NCBI RefSeq assembly: GCF_041435095.1 | Contig: NZ_CP108025.1 | Location: 4,774,001-4,838,000, forward strand | DNA from: Kitasatospora sp. NBC_00315 | GTDB lineage: Bacteria; Actinomycetota; Actinomycetes; Streptomycetales; Streptomycetaceae | Length of the DNA stretch: 64,000 nucleotides | Direction: 5' to 3' | Part shown: piece after piece, positions 49,317 to 57,914 of the stretch | How positions within the stretch are numbered: position 1 is the first letter of the stretch | Layout: every line of letters begins with the position of its first letter | Made by a program: the position numbers and the translations under genes | Notes under the pieces: generated by a model | What the model was told of the DNA's origin: nothing | Seen by the model: only the letters and a program-made list of their open reading frames with translations | Databases searched by the model: none

Positions 49317-49939
49317 TGTCTGGCACGACGCGTCCCCGCCTCCGTCTCGCCGCAGCTGTCGCCGCCGCTGCCGCGCTCGCCCTCACCGGTTGCTCGTCGT
49401 CCGGTTCGTCGGGCAGCGCGGACGCCCAGACCGGGTTCATCGCCGGCAAGGGCGGTGCCCCGGACACCGCCGCCGTCGGCCACCGCAAGCAGGCCCCGGA
49501 GATCTCCGGCACCACCCTGGACGGTGCCAAGGCCGCGCTCTCGGACTACCGGGGCAAGGTCGTCGTGCTGAACGTCTGGGGCTCCTGGTGCAACCCGTGC
49601 CGGGCCGAGGCGCCGATGCTCCAGCAGGTCTGGGACGCCCACAAGGGCCAGGACGTCCAGTTCCTCGGTATCAACACCCGGGACACCGACCCGGCCAACG
49701 CGGTCCGGTTCGAGCAGGAGAAGGGCGTCACCTTCCCCAGCCTGTACGACCCGAGCGGCACCCAGATCCTGAAGTTCCCCAAGGGCACCCTCAACCCGCA
49801 GTCCATCCCCACCACGCTGATCATCGACCGCGACGGCAAGGTCGCGGCCCGCGCGATGCGGGCCCTGTCGGCCGACGACATCGAGGCGATGCTCAAGCCG
49901 GTGCTGGCCGAGCAGGCGACGCCCGCGGGGCAGCAGTGA
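49316..49939 (+). CDS. TlpA/ResA-family thiol-disulfide lipoprotein
   Basis: 207 residues. A lipoprotein signal ends in LALTGCSSSG (lipid-bearing Cys26). The thioredoxin fold contains VVVLNVWGSWCNPCRAEAPML (WCxxC redox pair), FLGINTRDTDPANAVRFEQE, and a cis-Pro region SIPTTLIIDRDG. ResA-type proteins reduce apocytochrome c haem-binding cysteines outside the membrane. No ribosome site precedes the ATG; a Rex-like operator abuts it. It heads tlpA-ccdA-resB-ccsB, with a 4-bp overlap to ccdA. Confidence 0.92.
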   Translation: MSGTTRPRLRLAAAVAAAAALALTGCSSSGSSGSADAQTGFIAGKGGAPDTAAVGHRKQAPEISGTTLDGAKAALSDYRGKVVVLNVWGSWCNPCRAEAPMLQQVWDAHKGQDVQFLGINTRDTDPANAVRFEQEKGVTFPSLYDPSGTQILKFPKGTLNPQSIPTTLIIDRDGKVAARAMRALSADDIEAMLKPVLAEQATPAGQQ

Positions 49940-50709
49940 GCACCCTGCTCGCGCTGGGCGACGCCTCCCGGACCGTCGAGAGCGGGGCCATCGTGCTGGC
50001 CGTGCCGGTGGCGCTGGCGGCCGGCCTGCTCTCGTTCTTCTCGCCGTGCGTGCTGCCGCTGGTGCCGGGCTACCTCAGCTACGTCACCGGGTTCTCGGCC
50101 GCCGACCTGGCCACCGCCCGGGGCGGGCGGCGCGGGCGGATGCTGCTCGGGGCGGTGCTGTTCATCCTCGGCTTCACGGCGGTCTTCGTCTCCACCGGCG
50201 CGCTGTTCGGCTACTTCGGCCAGACGGTGCAGCAGTACAAGGGGACGATCGACCTCGTCCTCGGGGCGGCCACCATCGTGATGGGGCTGGCCTTCATGGG
50301 CCTGGTGCCGGGCCTGAGCATGCGCGAGGTCCGCTCGCACCGCCGTCCGGCGATCGGCCTGGCCGGTGCGCCGCTGCTGGGCATCGTGTTCGGCGTCGGC
50401 TGGACGCCGTGCATGGGCCCGACGCTGGGCACGATCCTGAGCCTCTCCGCGAACCAGGCCGACGCCGCCCGCGGCGCGCTGCTGGTGACCGTCTACTGCC
50501 TCGGGCTGGGCGTACCGTTCATCCTGGCCGCGCTGGCCTTCCGCCGGGCGCTCGGCGCGTTCGGCTGGGTCAAGCGGCACTACCCGCTGGTGATGCGGAT
50601 CGGCGGCGGCATGCTCGTCGTCGTCGGCCTGCTGCTGGTCACCGGCGCCTGGGACTCGCTGGTGAGCGAGATGCAGGTCTGGTCCGGCGACTTCTCGATC
50701 GGAATCTGA
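49936..50709 (+). CDS. ccdA: Cytochrome c biogenesis protein CcdA
   Basis: 257 residues with six membrane segments. The first contains LSFFSPCVLPLVPGYLSYVTG with the redox Cys, and the fourth GVGWTPCMGPTLGTIL with its partner Cys. CcdA passes electrons from cytoplasmic thioredoxin to ResA-like proteins. GTG overlaps the tlpA stop (GTGA). The gene ends 2 bp before resB. Confidence 0.94.
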   Translation: MSTLLALGDASRTVESGAIVLAVPVALAAGLLSFFSPCVLPLVPGYLSYVTGFSAADLATARGGRRGRMLLGAVLFILGFTAVFVSTGALFGYFGQTVQQYKGTIDLVLGAATIVMGLAFMGLVPGLSMREVRSHRRPAIGLAGAPLLGIVFGVGWTPCMGPTLGTILSLSANQADAARGALLVTVYCLGLGVPFILAALAFRRALGAFGWVKRHYPLVMRIGGGMLVVVGLLLVTGAWDSLVSEMQVWSGDFSIGI

Positions 50710-50711
50710 GC

Positions 50712-52514
50712 GTGAGCGACACCAAGACAGACGCCGGGGCGGCCCCGGAGGCCGACTCCGGTCCGTACCTGCCCGACGAGGACGAGCGCAGCGCCGAACG
50801 TCTGACCACCGCGCCGGTCGAGTCGGACGGCCCGACCGGCATAGGCGTTCTCGGCTGGCTCCGCTGGACCTGGCGCCAGCTCACCTCGATGCGGGTCGCG
50901 CTGATCCTGCTGTTCCTGCTCTCGCTCGCGGCCATCCCCGGCTCGCTGATCCCGCAGAACGGCCGGAACGCCTTCAAGGTGCAGGCCTGGAAGGCCGCGC
51001 ACACCACGGTCGCGCCGATCTACCAGAAGTTCCAGCTGTTCGACGTCTACAGCTCGGTGTGGTTCTCGGCGATCTACATCCTGCTCTTCACCTCGCTCGC
51101 GGGCTGCATCATCCCCCGGACCTGGCAGTTCGTCGGGGTGCTGCGGGCCGCGCCGCCGGCCGCGCCGCGCAACCTGACCCGGATGCCGGTCTACGCCGCC
51201 TGGCGAACCGACGCCGATCCGGAGGCGGTCAACGCGGCCGCGCTGAGGCTGCTGCGCAAGCGGCGCTTCCGGGCGAAGTCGGCCGGCGGCTCGGTGGCGT
51301 CCGAGAAGGGCTACCTGCGCGAGGTCGGCAACCTGCTCTTCCACCTCTCGCTGTTCGCGCTGCTGGCCGGTTTCGCCTGGGCGAGCCTGGCCAGCGGGCA
51401 GGGCGGCAAGCTGGTGATCGAGAAGCAGGGCTACGCCAACACCATGACGCAGCTGGACGACTTCACCGGCTCGGCGTTCTACGGCTCGGAGGATCTCGAC
51501 TCCTTCGGCTTCGACCTGGACAGCTTCACCGCCCGGTACCAGACCTCGGGCGCGCAGGTGGGCAGCGCCCGTGAGTTCACCGCGCACATCCGGTACTGGA
51601 AGGGCAGCGACGACACCGCGCTGACCAAGGGCGACATCCAGGTCAACCACCCGCTGGAGATCGGCAGCAGCAAGGTCTTCCTGATCGGCCACGGCTACGC
51701 GCCGGTGGTCACGGTGAAGAACGCCAAGGGCGAGACGGTCTACTCGGGCCCGACCCCGTTCCTGCCGCAGGACTCCAACCTCACCTCCACCGGTGTGGTC
51801 AAGGTGCCCGACTACGGCTTCAGCGACAAGGACGGCAAGAAGATCAAGCTCGCCTTCCAGGGCTTCTTCCTGCCGACCGCGCCCGCGAACTTCGACCTGA
51901 CGACCGGGCCCCGCTCGCTCTTCCCGGACACCGCCGACCCCTTGCTGGTGCTCAACGCCTACGTGGGCGACGCCGGCGACTCCGGGCTGCCGGAGAACGT
52001 CTACCAGCTGGACAGCCGGGGCATGACCCAGCTCAGCCAGGACGGTGACATCGCCAAGGTGAAGCTGAAGCCGGGCCAGGGCTGGGAGCTCCCGAACGGC
52101 TACGGGACCATCACCTTCGACGGCTACCAGCAGTGGGCCAGCTTCACCGTCTCGCACCGCCCGGGCAACTCGATCGCCCTGGCCGGAGGGGTGTGCGCGA
52201 TCCTCGGCCTGATCGGTTCGCTGTTCGTGCAGCGCCGCCGGATCTGGGTGCGGGCGGTCGCGATGCCGGACGGCAGCACGCTGGTCGAGCTCGCCGGGCT
52301 GGCCCGCAGCGAGTCGGCCAAGATCGCCGAGGAGCTGGCCGAGCTCGCGGTCGACCTCCAGGACGACGCCCCGGCGCTCGACGACCCCGCCGAAGCCGAA
52401 GCCGAAGCCGAAGCCCAAGCCCAAGCCGGAGCCGGAGCCGGAGCCGGAGCCGAGGCCGAAGCCGCCACCACCACAGACCCCGCTGTCCCTGCCGACCCTA
52501 ACTCCAAGGAGTAG
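50712..52514 (+). CDS. resB: Cytochrome c biogenesis protein ResB
   Basis: 600 residues. Four membrane segments: MRVALILLFLLSLAAIPGSL, VWFSAIYILLFTSLAGCIIP, LLFHLSLFALLAGFAWASL and a late SIALAGGVCAILGLIGSLFV, with a large outer domain between the third and fourth. With CcsB it forms the system II haem-export and ligation complex. The last 45 residues are an Ala/Glu/Gln/Gly dipeptide run coded by a hexanucleotide repeat, then DPAVPADPNSKE; this tail is not a family feature. Overlap spacing suggests strict co-translation with ccdA. Confidence 0.93.
   Translation: MSDTKTDAGAAPEADSGPYLPDEDERSAERLTTAPVESDGPTGIGVLGWLRWTWRQLTSMRVALILLFLLSLAAIPGSLIPQNGRNAFKVQAWKAAHTTVAPIYQKFQLFDVYSSVWFSAIYILLFTSLAGCIIPRTWQFVGVLRAAPPAAPRNLTRMPVYAAWRTDADPEAVNAAALRLLRKRRFRAKSAGGSVASEKGYLREVGNLLFHLSLFALLAGFAWASLASGQGGKLVIEKQGYANTMTQLDDFTGSAFYGSEDLDSFGFDLDSFTARYQTSGAQVGSAREFTAHIRYWKGSDDTALTKGDIQVNHPLEIGSSKVFLIGHGYAPVVTVKNAKGETVYSGPTPFLPQDSNLTSTGVVKVPDYGFSDKDGKKIKLAFQGFFLPTAPANFDLTTGPRSLFPDTADPLLVLNAYVGDAGDSGLPENVYQLDSRGMTQLSQDGDIAKVKLKPGQGWELPNGYGTITFDGYQQWASFTVSHRPGNSIALAGGVCAILGLIGSLFVQRRRIWVRAVAMPDGSTLVELAGLARSESAKIAEELAELAVDLQDDAPALDDPAEAEAEAEAQAQAGAGAGAGAEAEAATTTDPAVPADPNSKE
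52389..52463 (+). repeat. Hexanucleotide repeat in resB 3' end
   Basis: Twelve GCCNNN units in a row: GCCGAA four times, GCCCAA twice, GCCGGA four times, then GCCGAG, GCCGAA. It codes for alternating Ala with Glu, Gln or Gly. Unit changes keep the frame. Confidence 0.9.
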
Positions 52515-52517
52515 ACG

Positions 52518-53660
52518 GTGCATCTCGCCTCGGCGGTCGACCCCAGCCTGGCCGACCTCTCCAACAAGCTCATCTACTCGGCCATGGCCGTGTACCTGAT
52601 CGCCATGTTCGCCTACATGTTCGAGTGGACATTCGGCAGCAAGGGCGCGATCGCCGTCCGCTCCTCCGAGCAGTCCAGCCTCGCCGAGACGGTGGCCGCG
52701 GCCGCCGCCCCCCAGCAGGCGAAGGCCGCCAAGAAGGTCACCGTCACGGTGGCCTCGGCCGGTGGCGGCACCACCACGCTGACCCGTACCGCCCTCGCCG
52801 GCGAGGGGGCCACGGTGGTCACCAGCGGCCGCGCCGAGGGCGAGGAGGTCGACGGCCCGGGAGCGGCCGGCGGCAGCGAGAAGGCCGACCTCTCGGGTCG
52901 GATCGCCATCTCGCTGACCGTCCTCGGCGCACTGGTGCACGCGGGCGGGGTGGCCGCCCGCGGCCTCTCGGTGATGCGCTGGCCGTGGGGCAACATGTAC
53001 GAGTTCTCCTGCGCCTTCGCGCTCACCATGGTGCTCGCCTACCTCGGCCTGCTGGCCGCCAGGAAGCCGGTCCGCTGGCTCGGCCTGCCGGTCATGGTGG
53101 CCGCCCTGCTGACCCTGGGCGTGGCGATCTCGGTGCTCTACACCGACTCCGAGCAGCTCGTCCCGGCGCTTCACTCGTACTGGCTGGCGATCCACGTCTC
53201 CACCGCCACCATCTGCGGCGGGGCCCTCTACGCGGGCTTCATCTGCACGGCGCTCTTCCTCGGCAAGGACACCTACGACAAGCGCGTGGCGGCCGGGCTG
53301 ACCACCGGTCCGTTCGGCACCCCGGCCTCGGTCTGGCAGCGGCTGCCCGCCGCGTCCACGCTGGACAAGCTCTCGTACCGGATCAACGCGCTGGTCTTCC
53401 CGCTCTGGACGTTCACCATCATCGCGGGCGCGATCTGGGCCGAGGCCGCCTGGGGCAAGTACTGGGAGTGGGACCCGAAGGAGACCTGGTCGTTCATCAC
53501 CTGGGTCGCCTACGCGTGCTACCTGCACGCCCGCGCCACCGCCGGCTGGAAGGGCCGCAAGGCCGCCTACCTGGCGCTCGCGGCGTTCGCCTGCTGGCTC
53601 TTCAACTACTACGGCGTGAACATCTTCGTCACCGGGAAGCACTCGTACGCGGGCGTCTGA
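52518..53660 (+). CDS. ccsB: Cytochrome c biogenesis protein CcsB
   Basis: 380 residues with about eight membrane segments. The haem-handling WWD-type region is WGKYWEWDPKETWSFITWVAY; conserved His are in HSYWLAIHVSTATICGGAL and YACYLHARATAGWKG. An Ala/Thr/Gly-rich cytoplasmic loop lies at 65-115. CcsB and ResB ligate haem to apocytochrome c at the outer membrane face. GTG start 3 bp after resB; AAGGAG overlaps the resB stop region. Confidence 0.94.
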   Translation: MHLASAVDPSLADLSNKLIYSAMAVYLIAMFAYMFEWTFGSKGAIAVRSSEQSSLAETVAAAAAPQQAKAAKKVTVTVASAGGGTTTLTRTALAGEGATVVTSGRAEGEEVDGPGAAGGSEKADLSGRIAISLTVLGALVHAGGVAARGLSVMRWPWGNMYEFSCAFALTMVLAYLGLLAARKPVRWLGLPVMVAALLTLGVAISVLYTDSEQLVPALHSYWLAIHVSTATICGGALYAGFICTALFLGKDTYDKRVAAGLTTGPFGTPASVWQRLPAASTLDKLSYRINALVFPLWTFTIIAGAIWAEAAWGKYWEWDPKETWSFITWVAYACYLHARATAGWKGRKAAYLALAAFACWLFNYYGVNIFVTGKHSYAGV

Positions 53661-53771
53661 CGGTCCTACGCTCCAGCGGCCCGGTGCTCCGAGGATCGGA
53701 TGCCGGGCCGCCGGGGTGAGCGCACCGCTTCGCGTGCCGGACCGCCGGTGCGATCTCAGGGGAGGGGAACG

Positions 53772-54386
53772 GTGGCCGAGGAGAAGGCGGTCTGCCCGGG
53801 ATGTGACCGGGCGGACGACACGATGACGGTCCGGGCCGGGTACCAGGACGGCGAAGGCCGGGCGGGCGCGCCGCCGTGGCACCTGCTGGCGCCGCCGCCG
53901 GTCTCCGGGCCATCGCCCGAGCCGGGGCCGAGGTGGGGGTACGCGGTGCTCGCCGGGCTCGGTGGCCTGGGGCTGCTCAAGGTCCTGCTCGGGGTCACGG
54001 CGCACGGCCTGCCGTACGGCGCCGGCCCCTACGGGACGGGTGCACTGTTCGGCGCGGCGCTGTTCCCGCTGGTCCTGCTGGGCGTCTTCGGGACGCGCTA
54101 CGCCGTGGTGAGCGCCCGGAACGAGGAGCGGCTCGCCGCCCACCGGTGGGAGACCGAGCATCGCAGGCGCCGGATGGCGGTCTGGGAGGCGGCCCTGCTC
54201 TGCCGGCGCTGCGTGGTGGTCTTCTTCCCGGACGGGGCGCTGCGGCCCGACTTCCCCGCCTCGCCGGCCATCGCGCCGGCGCAGTTCCCGGCGATGGTCG
54301 CCACGATGGCCGAGCGGGCGTTCGGCGGGGCGCACATGACGGCGCAGGTGGTGGCGCGGGGCTCGTCGAAGGCGCCGGCCGGCTGA
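53772..54386 (+). CDS. Membrane protein with N-terminal CxxC, unknown
   Basis: 204 residues, GTG with GGGGAGGGGAAC upstream. The start VAEEKAVCPGCDRADD gives one half of a zinc ribbon; LLCRRCVVVFFPDG near residue 150 gives a second CxxC. Two membrane segments lie between (WGYAVLAGLGGLGLLKVLLG and GALFGAALFPLVLLGVFG). Both CxxC pairs would face the cytoplasm and could form one zinc site. Similar proteins occur in many Streptomyces genomes without known function. Confidence 0.75.
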   Translation: MAEEKAVCPGCDRADDTMTVRAGYQDGEGRAGAPPWHLLAPPPVSGPSPEPGPRWGYAVLAGLGGLGLLKVLLGVTAHGLPYGAGPYGTGALFGAALFPLVLLGVFGTRYAVVSARNEERLAAHRWETEHRRRRMAVWEAALLCRRCVVVFFPDGALRPDFPASPAIAPAQFPAMVATMAERAFGGAHMTAQVVARGSSKAPAG

Positions 54387-54508
54387 TCCGGAGGGCGTCG
54401 GGAGCGGAGTCGGGCAGCGACGAGCGGTGTCCGGATATGCGGCAGTTTGTGGCAGGGTATGTGCGCAGGCAACGGGCCTGGCACGGGAGCGTCGAGGAGG
54501 ATCGCGCA

Positions 54509-54913
54509 GTGGAGTGCGACGAGGTCATGGTGACCGTCCGAATCACCGCCGCCGAGCGGACGCTGCTCCGCAGGCTCGCGCAGGGGCACCACAGCGACCT
54601 GTCCGAGGTGGTGGCGGACGGGCTGCTGGACGTCATCCCCACGTTGTCCGGCCAGAGCGACGCCTACCGGCTGCTGGCCGCCCTCGCGGTGCCGGCGCCC
54701 TGCGCGCTGACGGTCTGGCTGCCCGCCCCGCTGGCGGATCTGCTCGTCCCCGGTGCGGCCAGGATCGCCCAGGTGACGGGTGTGCGGATCGGCTCGGCGA
54801 GCGCCATGCTCGGCGCCGCCGTGCGGCTGTGGCTCACCCAGGATCCGAATCGGCTCGCCGCCAACCTCAGCGTCATGCACGCCGGCCGTCCGCGGGCCCT
54901 CGCGGTGGCCTGA
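54509..54913 (+). CDS. Unrecognised small helical protein
   Basis: 134 residues from the GTG at 54509, chosen because GAGGAGGA sits 8 nt upstream; an ATG at 54437 would add 24 residues but lacks a ribosome site. The sequence is predicted helical throughout (TAAERTLLRRLAQGHHSDLS, LLDVIPTLSGQSDAYRLLAA, VWLPAPLADLLV, AMLGAAVRLWLTQ). No motif or membrane segment is clear. It lies just before the AfsA-like gene and converges on it. Unknown. Confidence 0.6.
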   Translation: MECDEVMVTVRITAAERTLLRRLAQGHHSDLSEVVADGLLDVIPTLSGQSDAYRLLAALAVPAPCALTVWLPAPLADLLVPGAARIAQVTGVRIGSASAMLGAAVRLWLTQDPNRLAANLSVMHAGRPRALAVA

Positions 54914-54955
54914 GCGGCCGGGCCCCGGCCGGGTACTCGCTCGGGGCCCGGCGGG

Positions 54956-56059
54956 TCAGGAGGCGACCGGCAGGCCCCGCCCGCGGGTGACGCCGCCGGA
55001 CTCGCCGAGTCCGTCGGCGCCGCGGCCGCCGTGACCGGCCTCCCGGCGGCCCGGTCCGCCCTGCGCCGTCGCGTCCTGCGCCGGCGCGGGGCCGCGCAGG
55101 GCCGGCGCGGGGCTCAGCGGTTCGGTCAGCAGCCGGCAGTCCGCCGCCGTGCGTCCGTCCTGTTCCAGGGCCACCCGTACCGGTACCCGCCGGGCATCCG
55201 GGCCGGGTTCCGTCCAGGCCCGGACCAGGCAGGGCCGGTCGAGCTCGATGTAGCGGGCGAGCCCGGCGGCGGCCTCCACCGGGACGACGGGTTCGGGGTG
55301 GCGAAGCCGCTGGGCCGCCTGCCGGGCGGCCTCCAGGACGAGCATCGCGGGCACGTGGTCGAGCGGGCGGTCGAACAGCACCGGATGCCGGGCGTCGGTG
55401 CGCAGCAGCCAGCTGCCGGGCTGGCGGGCCGGCGTCAGCACCACGTCCGAGGGGTTCGCCCGGCCGACGAGCTCGGGAACGGTCGGAGTGCCGGGGACGA
55501 GCGGGACGGGCAGCGCCCCGCCGAGGCCGCGCAGGTGCTCGTACGCGCGCGGGGCGAGCACCGTGAGATGCCCGGAGCCCCGGCCCACCGGCCGGCCGTC
55601 GCGTTCGGCCTCGACCTGGAGCCGCAGGGAGACCAGGCGTCCGTGCCGCATCCGCACGTCCTGGCAGGCCACCCTGAGCATCAGTGAGGCGGGGCCGGTC
55701 CCGATGGCCAGGCCGGCCAGGTCGAGCGAGTAGGACAGCTCGTCCACCGTGAAGTGATGGCCCTGCGGTGTGCCGAACCCCACGTGGCCGATCAGCAGGC
55801 CGGCCTGACGGATCGTCTCGGCGAGCAGCAGGGGGTCGTGCCGCTCGTCGCCGGGCAGCCGGTAGAAGCCGTGCGAACGCGGCCATTGGGCGCCGAGCAG
55901 GAAGTCGTACGGGCCGGTGGCCTGCCAGCCGGTGATGAACACCTCGGAGACGGTGGCGCGGTGGACCAGGTGCCGGGAGACGGTCCGCTCGTGGAAGTCG
56001 TAGCCGACGCCCGGGCCGGGGTAGAGGCCGTCCTCTCCCGGAGCTGAGATGGCTGGCAT
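54956..56059 (-). CDS. AfsA/ScbA-like gamma-butyrolactone biosynthesis protein
   Basis: 367 residues from the ATG at 56059. Two hot-dog (A-factor) repeats are present: residues 25-150 with LVHRATVSEVFITGWQATG, LLGAQWPRSHGFYRL and HDPLLLAETIRQAGLL; and residues 190-290 with NPSDVVLTPARQPGSWLLR, HPVLFDRPLDHVPAMLVLEAARQAA. AfsA-type enzymes join a beta-ketoacyl chain to dihydroxyacetone phosphate to begin autoregulator synthesis. The C-terminal 60 residues are Pro/Gly/Ala-rich. An ARE-type operator lies 57 bp upstream and a receptor gene is divergent, the usual scbA/scbR arrangement. Confidence 0.92.
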   Translation of the reverse strand: MPAISAPGEDGLYPGPGVGYDFHERTVSRHLVHRATVSEVFITGWQATGPYDFLLGAQWPRSHGFYRLPGDERHDPLLLAETIRQAGLLIGHVGFGTPQGHHFTVDELSYSLDLAGLAIGTGPASLMLRVACQDVRMRHGRLVSLRLQVEAERDGRPVGRGSGHLTVLAPRAYEHLRGLGGALPVPLVPGTPTVPELVGRANPSDVVLTPARQPGSWLLRTDARHPVLFDRPLDHVPAMLVLEAARQAAQRLRHPEPVVPVEAAAGLARYIELDRPCLVRAWTEPGPDARRVPVRVALEQDGRTAADCRLLTEPLSPAPALRGPAPAQDATAQGGPGRREAGHGGRGADGLGESGGVTRGRGLPVAS

Positions 56060-56115
56060 GGCGGGCCCACTCCGGGAGTCGGTCGACGGGGGCCGCGGGC
56101 GCGCGGCCGGGCAAG

Positions 56116-56140
56116 AACATACATACCACCCGGTTTGTCT
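56116..56140 (-). promoter_or_regulatory. ARE-type operator upstream of AfsA-like gene
   Basis: 25 bp beginning AACATAC and ending CGGTTTGTCT, fitting the autoregulatory-element pattern AACATAC...ACC...CGGTTTGT. It lies 57-81 bp before the ATG at 56059. Confidence 0.8.
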
Positions 56141-56254
56141 GTGCTGCCGGGGGGCGTCCGGGGCGTGCACCGGCCACCGGTGAGGGCGCGGGAGGCGGGC
56201 GCACGGCGGGATCGCACCGCCCGCCGCCCAAACACTACTTGGCGCGGGATAGAT

Positions 56255-56279
56255 TAGAAACCAACCATGCGGTTTAGAC
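56255..56279 (+). promoter_or_regulatory. ARE-type operator upstream of first TetR gene
   Basis: Contains GAAACCAACCATGCGGTTT, with the AAACC...CGGTTT symmetry of ARE sites. It directly follows a possible -10 TAGATT (56250-56255), 103 bp before the GTG at 56383. Confidence 0.7.
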
Positions 56280-56289
56280 CGGTCGGTCT
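56276..56289. promoter_or_regulatory. Short perfect palindrome next to ARE
   Basis: AGACCG-GT-CGGTCT immediately after the second ARE. It may be a second operator for another TetR protein. Confidence 0.5.
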
Positions 56290-56382
56290 GGGACCATGGC
56301 GGTGAGGTCACCGGTGGTGCGGGGCGCCGGGGCGGTCCAGGCAGGCGGCGGGCGCTCTGCCGGTCGAGAGGGAGGGGCCCAC

Positions 56383-57048
56383 GTGGCCAAGCAGGAGCGT
56401 GCGGAGCGTACCAGGCAGGCGGTTCTGCTGGCGGCGGCGCACACCTTCGCGGACGCCGGGTTCGAGGCGGCCAGTCTGGTGGACATCAGCAGCCGGGCCG
56501 GGGTCAGCAAGGGGGCCCTGTACTTCCACTTCATGTCCAAGCACGCCCTGGCGGACGGGGTCCGGGTGGCCGCCTGGCGGGTCATCGCCTCCGCGCTGCT
56601 GCGCACCCGGCGGGACGACGGCTCCGGCATGCAGAGTCTGCTGAACTTCGCCCACGAGCTGGCCGGACTGCTGCGCGACGACATCGTGGTGCGGGCCGGT
56701 GTGCAGCTCGGCCACCCCGGGCCGGGCGGGCTGGGCGCCCCCTACTCCGGCGGGGACCTGATGGGTGTCACCTGGCGCGGTTGGACGGTCATGATGCGCC
56801 GGCAGCTGGACCGGGCGAGTGCGGCCGGCGAGCTGCGGCCCGGCCTCGGCGGCCGGGAGGCGGCCGAGCTGCTGACCACGGTCGCGGCCGGTCTGGTGCT
56901 GCGTTCCTGGGTGGATCCCACCGTGCTCGGCCGGGAGGCGGTCGGCGGCGTGCTGACCGCCGTGCTGCCCGCCCTGGTGCCGTCCGACCGCTGCGCCGAC
57001 TACCGCACGGAGGGGCCCTACCCGGTCGACGCCCCCTGCCCGGCCTGA
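56383..57048 (+). CDS. TetR-family gamma-butyrolactone receptor-like regulator 1
   Basis: 221 residues; GTG with GGGAGGGG upstream. The DNA-binding domain (1-50) reads RAERTRQAVLLAAAHTFADAG, SLVDISSRAGVSKGALYFHF, close to ScbR/ArpA. In the ligand domain the Trp held essential in ArpA/ScbR corresponds to WRGWTVMMRRQLDRASAAGEL. It is divergent from the AfsA-like gene across a 323-bp region with two ARE-type sites. It should repress its own gene and the synthase until the signal binds. It could instead be a pseudo-receptor. Confidence 0.87.
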   Translation: MAKQERAERTRQAVLLAAAHTFADAGFEAASLVDISSRAGVSKGALYFHFMSKHALADGVRVAAWRVIASALLRTRRDDGSGMQSLLNFAHELAGLLRDDIVVRAGVQLGHPGPGGLGAPYSGGDLMGVTWRGWTVMMRRQLDRASAAGELRPGLGGREAAELLTTVAAGLVLRSWVDPTVLGREAVGGVLTAVLPALVPSDRCADYRTEGPYPVDAPCPA

Positions 57049-57061
57049 GCGGCCGGCCCGC

Positions 57062-57691
57062 TCAGGTCTGCCCGGCCGCGTCCTCGGGCGGCCGCACGAC
57101 CAGCCGGGCCAGCGTCTGCGGCCGGACGAGGCCGGGCAGCAGCAGCGTCCAGAGGTCGGCCATCCGTGCCAGCAGGTCCTGGCGGTCGGTGAGGACCTGC
57201 GAGGTCAGCTGGATCCCGGTGACCGCTCCGACGATCACGTCCGCCGCCCCGGCGACGTCCAGGCCCGGGTGCAGTTCACCGGCCTCCATCGCGCCCCGCA
57301 GCAGGGCGGTCGCCGCGTCGGACCAGCCGCGGTAGGCGGCGATCTGCGGCTGGGTGAAGGTGCCGTGCTCGATGGTCAGCCGGATGCTGCCGCGCACCAG
57401 CGGATCCTCCCGCAGGGCCCGGGCGAAGGCGTACCCCAGGTCGATCATGGCCTGGGCGGGACTCTCGGTGGTCGGCCGCCAGGTCGCGAGCCAGGCCGCC
57501 TGTTCGTCGATGACGGCTCTGGCGAGCTCCTCCTTCGAAGCGAAGTGGAAGTAGAGCGCGCCCTTGGTGACGTTCGCGCGGCTGAGGATCTCGGCCATCG
57601 TGGCCGCGGCGTAGCCGCGCCGGTCGAAGACCTCGGCCGCGGCGCGGAGCACCGTCTGCCGGGTTTCCAGGGCACGGGCCTGCCGGGCCAT
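57062..57691 (-). CDS. TetR-family gamma-butyrolactone receptor-like regulator 2
   Basis: 209 residues. DNA-binding region: RALETRQTVLRAAAEVFDRRG, TMAEILSRANVTKGALYFHF, closer to ScbR than regulator 1. The ligand-domain Trp is in YRGWSDAATALLRGAMEAGEL. Convergent with regulator 1, only 13 bp apart. An ARE-type site lies 77 bp upstream of its start. Two receptor-like genes beside one synthase suggest a receptor plus a second-tier regulator, as in other Streptomyces signalling loci. Confidence 0.88.
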   Translation of the reverse strand: MARQARALETRQTVLRAAAEVFDRRGYAAATMAEILSRANVTKGALYFHFASKEELARAVIDEQAAWLATWRPTTESPAQAMIDLGYAFARALREDPLVRGSIRLTIEHGTFTQPQIAAYRGWSDAATALLRGAMEAGELHPGLDVAGAADVIVGAVTGIQLTSQVLTDRQDLLARMADLWTLLLPGLVRPQTLARLVVRPPEDAAGQT

Positions 57692-57767
57692 CGCAGCCTC
57701 CTCGCTCGGTGGTCCCCGTCGCTACCGGGGTGAGGTCGACGGGAGCCGGTGGTCTGGGCGGGAGTGT

Positions 57768-57792
57768 CACCAAACCGTACGGTAGGTATTCT
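57768..57792 (-). promoter_or_regulatory. ARE-type operator upstream of second TetR gene
   Basis: On the minus strand it reads AGAATACCTACCGTACGG followed by TTTGGT, i.e. AATACCTACC...CGGTTTGG, a good ARE match 77 bp before the ATG at 57691. Confidence 0.8.
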
Positions 57793-57828
57793 ACAGAGCG
57801 GCCAACTTCCCGTCCCTGACCAGCGATC

Positions 57829-57898
57829 GAGCACCGGAGCGGCGCCGAGCACCGAGCGGCGTCGAGCGCCGAGCACCGCCGAGCACCGGAGCGGCGCC
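57829..57898. repeat. Degenerate tandem repeats
   Basis: GAGCACCGGAGCGGCGCC occurs at 57829-57846 and 57881-57898, with broken copies of GAGCACCG and GAGCGGCG between. Non-coding, between the second TetR gene's operator and the accE terminator. Confidence 0.7.
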
Positions 57899-57914
57899 TG
57901 CGGCGGGACGCGCA

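Noticed and set aside
50580..54335. A 1,251-residue minus-strand frame opposite resB-ccsB
   Set aside because: Shadow of the cytochrome c operon; Arg/Ala/Gly-rich without recognisable domains.
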